Below are positions 58,823 through 64,000 of a stretch of 64,000 bases of DNA, piece after piece. The translations under genes were made by a program, and so were the position numbers. The stretch is from Nocardioides sp. BP30 (GTDB lineage: Bacteria; Actinomycetota; Actinomycetes; Propionibacteriales; Nocardioidaceae). The DNA lies in contig NZ_CP123620.1 in NCBI RefSeq assembly GCF_029873215.1, positions 2,480,001 to 2,544,000 on the forward strand, given 5' to 3'. How positions within the stretch are numbered: position 1 is the stretch's first letter; each line of letters begins with the position of its first letter. The notes under the pieces were generated by a model. The model was given only the letters and a program-made list of their open reading frames with translations, was not told the DNA's origin and searched no databases.

Positions 58823-60877
58823 CTACCAGCGCTCGGGCGCGCGGCGGCCGGTGGCCGGCGGCACGGTCGCCGCGGCGGCCTGGCCGCCGCTCAGTTCCTG
58901 CGAGCGGTGGGCGCTGAGATGCTCCGCGAGCGCACCGAGCGCCATCGGGTGCGCGATGTGGTAGCCCTGGGCGAGGTCGCAGCCGAGATCGCGTACGGCA
59001 TCGAGGTCGGCCGCCGTCTCCACCCCCTCGGCGACGACCCGCATGCTGAGATTGTGACCGAGGTCGATCACCGTCCGCGCGATCGCCTTGCGCACCTGAT
59101 CGGTCGCCATGCCGGTGACGAAGGCACGGTCGATCTTGAGCTCGGCGATCGGCAGGTTGGCGAGGTAGCCCAGCGAGGTCTGGCCCTGGCCGAAGTCGTC
59201 GATGCTGACGTGCACGCCGGCCTGCGCGAGCTGCTCGAGCACGCTGCGAGCACGCTCGGGGTTGGTGAGCAGTGCCGTCTCGGTGACCTCGATGACCAGC
59301 TGGGACGCCGGCAGGTCCGCGCGTCGCAGCGCGTCGGTCACCTGCTGGACGAAGTCCGTCCGTACGACGCTGCGGGCCGAGACGTTGACGCAGACCCGGA
59401 TCGGCGTGCCGTGCGCGGAGAGCCGCGACATGTCCTTGAGCGCCCGCTCGAGCACCCACGCGGTCAGTCGCTCGATGAGGTCGGTCTGCTCGGCCATCGG
59501 CAGGAAGCGCCCTGGCGGCAGCAGCCCGTGGACGGGGTGGTTCCAGCGCACCAGGGCCTCGACCGCGATGATCGCGCCCGACCTGGCGGCGATCTGTGGC
59601 TGGTAGTGCAGCGCCAGCTGACCGCTGCTGAGCGCATGCGGGAGCTCGGTGATGAGCTCCATGTCGGCCGCACCGAAGCGCTCCATCTCGGCGGCGTACT
59701 CGGCGATCACGGTGTGGTCCGACTTGGCGGCGTACATCGCCACCTCGGCCTGCTGCATCAGCGTCTGCGCCGAGACCTGCCCGTCGCTGACCTGCACGTA
59801 GCCGACGCTCGGGGCCACCGACAGCGGTCGCCCACCCACCTCGGCCTCGGCCGAGACCATCGCGGCGAGCCTGGTCAGGGCCGCGTGCGGGTCCTGCGGG
59901 CCGCGCAGGACGAGACCGAACTCGTCGCCGCCGAGGCGCGAGACCACGTCGGGGCGCTTGATGCCCGCGGTGAGCCGACGCGCGACGATGCCCAGCAGCT
60001 CGTCGCCGCTGGCGTGCCCGAGGGTGTCGTTGAGGTTCTTGAAGTTGTCCAGGTCCATGACCGCGACGATCGCTGTGCGCTCGATCCCGATGACCCAGGT
60101 CACGGCCTCCTCCACGTGCCGCATGAACAGCGCGCGGTTGGGCAGACCGGTGAGCGCGTCGAGACCGACCAGCGCATTCTCGGTCGACGCCTCCGTGCGT
60201 CGCCTGCGCTCGAGGACGACGGCGGCCACACCCAGGCAGACCAGGACGGCGAGCAGCCAGAGCGCGAGGTCGCGGTAGAGCGCGCGCCGGATCGCCGCGA
60301 CGTCAGCGGCGTACGGCGCGTAGGGCAGGTAGACGTCGAGGGTCCCGATGCGCTGGGCGGGCGAGCCGGCGGTCAGCGGGACGGAGACGGCGACCGCGGC
60401 GGGGCCGGCCGTACCGGTACCGCCGGCGTCCAGGTGCGTGAGCACGGCGGCGACGTCGTCGTCGGAGCGCGCCGTCACGTCTCCGCCCGGGCTGGCCGGG
60501 GGCTTCGCGGTCCTGCGCCCGCTGCTCCGGTCGTAGGAGAACGCGACAGCGCCCCGTTCGTCGCGCAGCTGCAGTCGCAGCACGCGGCCGTCCGCGACCG
60601 CGTCGGCGGCCACCCGCGCCATCGCGCCGCGCTCCTGGCTCGACATGCCGGCGCTGAGACCGCGGCCGTCGAGCTGAGGCGCCACCGCCGTCTGCGCCAG
60701 CAGCAGCGCCGCCGACCGGGCCTGGGCAAGGCCACGGCTCTTGGCGGTCGCCTGGAGGTTCCAGACCAGCCCTGCTCCGAGCAGCACGACGGGGACCAGG
60801 ATCACCAGCCCGTAGGTCAGCAGCGACCGCGCCGTCGAGTCGGCTCGACGGCGCCGTCGATCGGTGCTGCGGGCCAT
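58823..60877 (-). CDS. GGDEF-EAL cyclic-di-GMP enzyme, first of three
   Basis: 684 residues from ATG at 60877. Two membrane helices (about residues 20-42, LVILVPVVLLGAGLVWN, and near 215-235) bracket an extracytoplasmic sensor region. GGDEF at VVSRLGGDEFGLVL is intact. EAL domain: IAVEALVRWNHPVHG, VNVSARSV, SIDDFGQGQTSLGYL, ELKIDRAFV and VAEGVE are intact. It may make and break cyclic-di-GMP. A paralogue sits upstream on the same strand. Confidence 0.88.
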   Translation of the reverse strand: MARSTDRRRRRADSTARSLLTYGLVILVPVVLLGAGLVWNLQATAKSRGLAQARSAALLLAQTAVAPQLDGRGLSAGMSSQERGAMARVAADAVADGRVLRLQLRDERGAVAFSYDRSSGRRTAKPPASPGGDVTARSDDDVAAVLTHLDAGGTGTAGPAAVAVSVPLTAGSPAQRIGTLDVYLPYAPYAADVAAIRRALYRDLALWLLAVLVCLGVAAVVLERRRRTEASTENALVGLDALTGLPNRALFMRHVEEAVTWVIGIERTAIVAVMDLDNFKNLNDTLGHASGDELLGIVARRLTAGIKRPDVVSRLGGDEFGLVLRGPQDPHAALTRLAAMVSAEAEVGGRPLSVAPSVGYVQVSDGQVSAQTLMQQAEVAMYAAKSDHTVIAEYAAEMERFGAADMELITELPHALSSGQLALHYQPQIAARSGAIIAVEALVRWNHPVHGLLPPGRFLPMAEQTDLIERLTAWVLERALKDMSRLSAHGTPIRVCVNVSARSVVRTDFVQQVTDALRRADLPASQLVIEVTETALLTNPERARSVLEQLAQAGVHVSIDDFGQGQTSLGYLANLPIAELKIDRAFVTGMATDQVRKAIARTVIDLGHNLSMRVVAEGVETAADLDAVRDLGCDLAQGYHIAHPMALGALAEHLSAHRSQELSGGQAAAATVPPATGRRAPERW

Positions 60878-60903
60878 GGTGCGGACGCTAGTGCACGCGC
60901 GGC

Positions 60904-60937
60904 GCCGCACCGTGGAGCCGCACCGTGGAGCCGCACC
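60904..60937. repeat. 13-bp tandem repeat GCCGCACCGTGGA
   Basis: Two full copies (60904-60916, 60917-60929) and a partial third (60930-60937), in the 98-nt gap between two GGDEF-EAL genes. Confidence 0.6.
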
Positions 60938-60975
60938 GGAGGGCGAGCCCCGGCGTCGGCTCGGCCGCTCCGCCC

Positions 60976-62970
60976 TCAGCTCCGGATCGCCGTCGGCACC
61001 AGCAGCTCGACGAGAGCCTGGAGCGGCATCGGCCGGGCGATGTGGTAGCCCTGCGCCAGGTCGCAGCCCAGGTCGCGCACGGCGGCCAGGTCCTCCTCGG
61101 TCTCGACGCCCTCGGCGACCACCCGCATACCCAGGTTGTGGCCCAGGTCCACGACCGACTCGACGATCGCCGTCCGGACGCGGTCGGTCGCCATGCCCGT
61201 CACGAAGCCGCGGTCGATCTTGAGCTCGGCGATCGGCAGGTCGGCGAGGTAGCCGAGCGACGTCTGGCCCTGGCCGAAGTCGTCGATGCTCACGTGCACC
61301 CCCGCGCTGTCCAGCTGCTCGAGGACCAGACGTGCTCGCTCGGGGCTGGTGAGCAGGGCCGTCTCGGTCACCTCGACCACCAGCTGCGCGGCCGGCACCG
61401 CTGCCGCCTCCAGGGCGGCCATGACCTGGCCCGCGAAGTCCTCGCGCACCACGCTGCGCGCCGACACGTTGACGGCGATCGGGATCGGTCGGCCAAGGCT
61501 CGCCAGCCGGGCGGCGTCGGCGAGCGCCGCGCCGAGAACCCACGCGGTGAGACGCTCGATGAGGTCGGTCTGCTCGGCCATCGGCAGGAAGCGGCCCGGC
61601 GCGAGGAGGCCGTGCACCGGGTGGTCCCACCGCACCAGCGCCTCGGCCGCCACCACCTCGCCCGAGGCTGCAGCGATCTGCGGCTGGTAGTGCAGCACGA
61701 GGTCGCCGTTGCTCAGTGCGTGCGGCAGCTCGGCGATCAGCTCCATGTCGGCGGCGACGAAGTGCTCGAGGGCGGGGGAGTACTCGGCGACCACGGTGTG
61801 GTCGCCCTTCGCGGCGTACATCGCCACCTCGGCGCGCTGCATGACCGTCTCGGCGGAGAGCCGGTCGTCACTCAGCGTGAGGTAGCCCACGCTCGGCGCG
61901 ACCGACAACGGCAGGCCGCCCACCTGCGCCTCGGAGGCGACGACAGCGGCGAGCTCGGCGAGCTCGGCCAGCGGGTCACGGGGCGAGCGCAGCACCAGGC
62001 CGAACTCGTCGCCGCCGAGCCGGGAGACCGTGTCGGAGCGGCGCAGGCGCTCCCGCAGCCGGGAGGCGATGATGCCCAGCAGCTCGTCGCCCCGGGAGTG
62101 GCCGAGGGTGTCGTTGAGATCCTTGAAGTGGTCGAGGTCCATCATCGCCACGACGACCGGCCGACCCGTCCGAGCCGCCCATCCGGCCGCCTCCTCGACC
62201 CGCTGGACGAACAGGGCTCGGTTGGGCAGGCCGGTGAGGGCATCGTGGCGCGCCATCCACTCGTTGGCCGCCAGCTCACGCCGGAGCCTGCGGCTGACCG
62301 AGAGCGTGATCACGAAGAGCATCACCGAGAGGCCGGCCAGGCCGAGCGCGAGGTCGCGGTAGAGCACGTGCAGGCTCGCGCGCACGTCGGCCTGGATCGG
62401 GGCGTAGGGCAGGTAGGCCTCCAGGACGCCGATCTGCTTGGCCGAGGTGCCGACCGTCAGCGGGAGGTAGACCTCCACGGCGGCGGGACCGACCGGGCCG
62501 GAGTCTCCCGGGTCGGCGTTGAGGTGGGTCAGCTGGGCGACCACGTCCCCGTGCGCCGCTGCGACGATCTCGTCGTCATCGTCACCGTACGCCGGCCCCT
62601 TCCCCTTTCCCTTCGCCTTCGGATCCTGGGAGAACACCACCGCACCGTGCTCGTCGCGCAGCCGCAGCCGGAGCAACCGCCCGTCGGTCACGGCACGGGT
62701 CACCAGGCGGGTCATAGCGGTGCGTTCGCGAGCGGAGAGGCCCTTGCTCAGGGGCTGGCCGTCGAGCTGCGGCGCGACCGCCGTCTGGGCGACCAGCAGC
62801 GCCTCGGTCCGCGCCTCGTCCAGACCACGGCTCTGCGCCGTACCCCTGATCCCCAGCGAGAGCCCCAGCCCGAGCAGGAGCACCGGGATCAGGATGAGGA
62901 CGACGTGGGTCAGCAGCAGCCGGACCGTCGAGCCCGTACGCCGCCGCCGCGGTTCGGTGCTCGGGGACAT
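60976..62970 (-). CDS. GGDEF-EAL cyclic-di-GMP enzyme, second of three
   Basis: 664 residues from ATG at 62970. Same layout and close sequence relation to its neighbour: membrane helix (about 18-42), sensor segment with a K/G/D-rich insert (KAKGKGKGPAYGDDDD), GGDEF at VSRLGGDEFGLVL, EAL with AAEALVRWDHPVHG, IDDFGQGQTSLGYL, ELKIDRGFV, VAEGVETEED. Clearly a tandem duplicate; the divergent sensor part suggests different input. Confidence 0.88.
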   Translation of the reverse strand: MSPSTEPRRRRTGSTVRLLLTHVVLILIPVLLLGLGLSLGIRGTAQSRGLDEARTEALLVAQTAVAPQLDGQPLSKGLSARERTAMTRLVTRAVTDGRLLRLRLRDEHGAVVFSQDPKAKGKGKGPAYGDDDDEIVAAAHGDVVAQLTHLNADPGDSGPVGPAAVEVYLPLTVGTSAKQIGVLEAYLPYAPIQADVRASLHVLYRDLALGLAGLSVMLFVITLSVSRRLRRELAANEWMARHDALTGLPNRALFVQRVEEAAGWAARTGRPVVVAMMDLDHFKDLNDTLGHSRGDELLGIIASRLRERLRRSDTVSRLGGDEFGLVLRSPRDPLAELAELAAVVASEAQVGGLPLSVAPSVGYLTLSDDRLSAETVMQRAEVAMYAAKGDHTVVAEYSPALEHFVAADMELIAELPHALSNGDLVLHYQPQIAAASGEVVAAEALVRWDHPVHGLLAPGRFLPMAEQTDLIERLTAWVLGAALADAARLASLGRPIPIAVNVSARSVVREDFAGQVMAALEAAAVPAAQLVVEVTETALLTSPERARLVLEQLDSAGVHVSIDDFGQGQTSLGYLADLPIAELKIDRGFVTGMATDRVRTAIVESVVDLGHNLGMRVVAEGVETEEDLAAVRDLGCDLAQGYHIARPMPLQALVELLVPTAIRS

Positions 62971-63036
62971 GGGCGGAGGCTAGTGCACCGCGTCGCCGCC
63001 GGGGCGCGTTTCGGCCGGTTGCTGCGCGATCCGGAC

Positions 63037-63102
63037 CGTCGACTCGGGCCTCCGTCCCCGTCGACTCGGGCCTCCGTCCCCGTCGACGCGGGCCTCCGTC
63101 CC
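63037..63102. repeat. 22-bp tandem repeat CGTCGACTCGGGCCTCCGTCCC
   Basis: Three copies at 63037-63058, 63059-63080 and 63081-63102, the last with one T to G change; a short fourth remnant CGTTGCGTCGAC follows. It lies in the 167-nt gap before the third GGDEF-EAL gene's 3' end. No spacers, so not CRISPR. Confidence 0.75.
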
Positions 63103-63137
63103 GTTGCGTCGACACCACCGTGCCGGCGTCGGCCGGC

Positions 63138-64000
63138 CTAGCGCGGGAGGACCCCGATCACCGGCCGACCGAAGTGGTAGCCCTGGCCGAGGTGGTAGCC
63201 GAGCCGGCGCAGGACCTCCGCCTGATGGGCGGTCTCGATCCGCTCGGCGACGAGCCGTACGTCGAGGCTGCGGCCGATGCTCACGATCGCCTCGAGGATC
63301 GGAGCCTCGTCGCGGTCCTCGCCGATGGCTCCGACGAGAGCGCCGTCGATCTTGAGCACGTCGATCGGCAGCTGCTCGAGGCGTCGCAGCGAGGAGTAGC
63401 CGGAGCCGAAGTCGTCCATGGCGACGAGGACGCCGCGTGCGCGCAGGGCGCGCAGGTTCGCCAGCACCTGGGGTTCCTCGTCGTCGAACGCCCCCTCCGT
63501 GATCTCCAGGACCAACAGGTTGGCCGGCATCGACCAGGCATCGAGCAGGGCGATCACCCTCGAGGCGTAGTCGGGGCTGCGCAGCTCCACCGCCGAGGCG
63601 TTCACCCCGACCGAGCGCCGCGGCTCGGCACTCGCCATCAGGGTCCGGCAGACAGTCCCCAGCGACCACGCGCCCAGCGCGTGGATCGCCCCGGTGCGCT
63701 CGGCCTCGGGGATGAACTGGTCCGGCATGATCAGCCCCTTTTGCGGGTGCTGCCACCGGGCGAGCGCCTCGCAGCCGATCACCTCGCCGGTGGCCAGCTG
63801 CACGACGGGCTGGTAGGCGAGCACCATCTCGCCGGCGGCGATGGCGGCCTCCAGCTCGCTGGCCGATCGCGACGGGTCGCCGTAGGCGACGATGCGGTCC
63901 CGCCCGGCCGTCTTGGCCTCGTAGAGGGCGACGTCGGCACGGTTCATCAGGATCGAGCCGGAGTCGCCCGGCTGCCAGGCGGCCACGCCGACCGACACTG
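63138..64000 (-). CDS. GGDEF-EAL protein, C-terminal part (5' end beyond window)
   Basis: Over 287 residues visible. The tail of a GGDEF domain (MSVGVAAWQPGD, VALYEAKTAGRDRIV) precedes an EAL domain: IGCEALARWQHPQKG, VGVNASAVELRS, LEITEGAF, VAMDDFGSGYSSLRRLE, LKIDGALVG, VAERIETAHQAE. AERIET replaces the usual AEGVET. It lies on the same strand as the other two and is more distant from them in sequence. Confidence 0.85.
   Translation of the reverse strand, partial: VSVGVAAWQPGDSGSILMNRADVALYEAKTAGRDRIVAYGDPSRSASELEAAIAAGEMVLAYQPVVQLATGEVIGCEALARWQHPQKGLIMPDQFIPEAERTGAIHALGAWSLGTVCRTLMASAEPRRSVGVNASAVELRSPDYASRVIALLDAWSMPANLLVLEITEGAFDDEEPQVLANLRALRARGVLVAMDDFGSGYSSLRRLEQLPIDVLKIDGALVGAIGEDRDEAPILEAIVSIGRSLDVRLVAERIETAHQAEVLRRLGYHLGQGYHFGRPVIGVLPR

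Noticed and set aside
63037..63102. Possible CRISPR array
   Set aside because: Repeats are directly adjacent without spacers and only three copies; simple tandem repeat.
60925..63141. 738-codon plus-strand open frame
   Set aside because: Antisense to a GGDEF-EAL gene with intact catalytic motifs.

Overview
The window is high-GC actinobacterial DNA, most like Nocardioides or a related Propionibacteriales member. The reasons are the GC content, many GTG starts, TANNNT -10 boxes placed 6-7 nt before start codons, a KstR-type regulator, a GlnA2-like/GlnE pair and a DUF6458 protein. About 57% of it (1 to ~36.77 kb) is the right-hand part of an integrated siphovirus. The rest is host chromosome.

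Prophage, 1-34.4 kb (minus strand, so read right to left). The early block (34.4-20.6 kb) has an excisionase-like protein, a Cro-like repressor, two DNA methyltransferases, ASCH/DUF3850 proteins, a Mom-like GNAT-fold protein, a replication-type winged-helix protein, a J-domain-like protein, HNH proteins and a sliding-clamp-like protein that ends in an FtsK-gamma domain. The late block (20.4-1 kb) runs HNH, TerS, TerL, portal, fused prohead protease-capsid, head-tail connectors, major tail protein, tail assembly chaperone (with a -1 frameshift), tape measure, tail hub/adhesin, lysis cassette (coiled-coil/TM protein, collagen-like membrane protein, CHAP/NlpC-type endolysin, GDPD-like enzyme, holin-like protein) and a pectate-lyase-like tailspike cut by the window edge. 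Most genes overlap by 4 nt (ATGA/GTGA/TGATG), so long coupled operons are likely.

Switch and attachment, 34.4-37.1 kb. Divergent cro and repressor promoters share a 78-bp spacer with palindromic operators, and both transcripts look leaderless. The rightward operon is repressor, ImmA/IrrE-like peptidase, tyrosine integrase. The integrase stop codon lies inside the 3' end of the host RNase P RNA gene (rnpB, minus strand), which marks rnpB as the integration target. The rnpB terminator hairpin lies inside the integrase coding sequence.

Host chromosome, 37.2-64 kb. In order: a TPR protein, small SPOR-like and membrane proteins, a PQQ-dependent sugar dehydrogenase-like lipoprotein, an ABC transporter plus two-component system operon, panB, a LolD/FtsX-type ABC exporter, NAD synthetase (nadE), a SatD/DUF3307 pair under a 33-bp palindrome, a glnA2-type glutamine synthetase with a class I amidotransferase and glnE, a PPOX protein under a KstR-type box, kstR with a downstream esterase, and three consecutive GGDEF-EAL genes, the last running off the window. 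Several intergenic gaps hold long palindromes or short tandem repeats. No tRNA, insertion sequence or CRISPR array was recognised.
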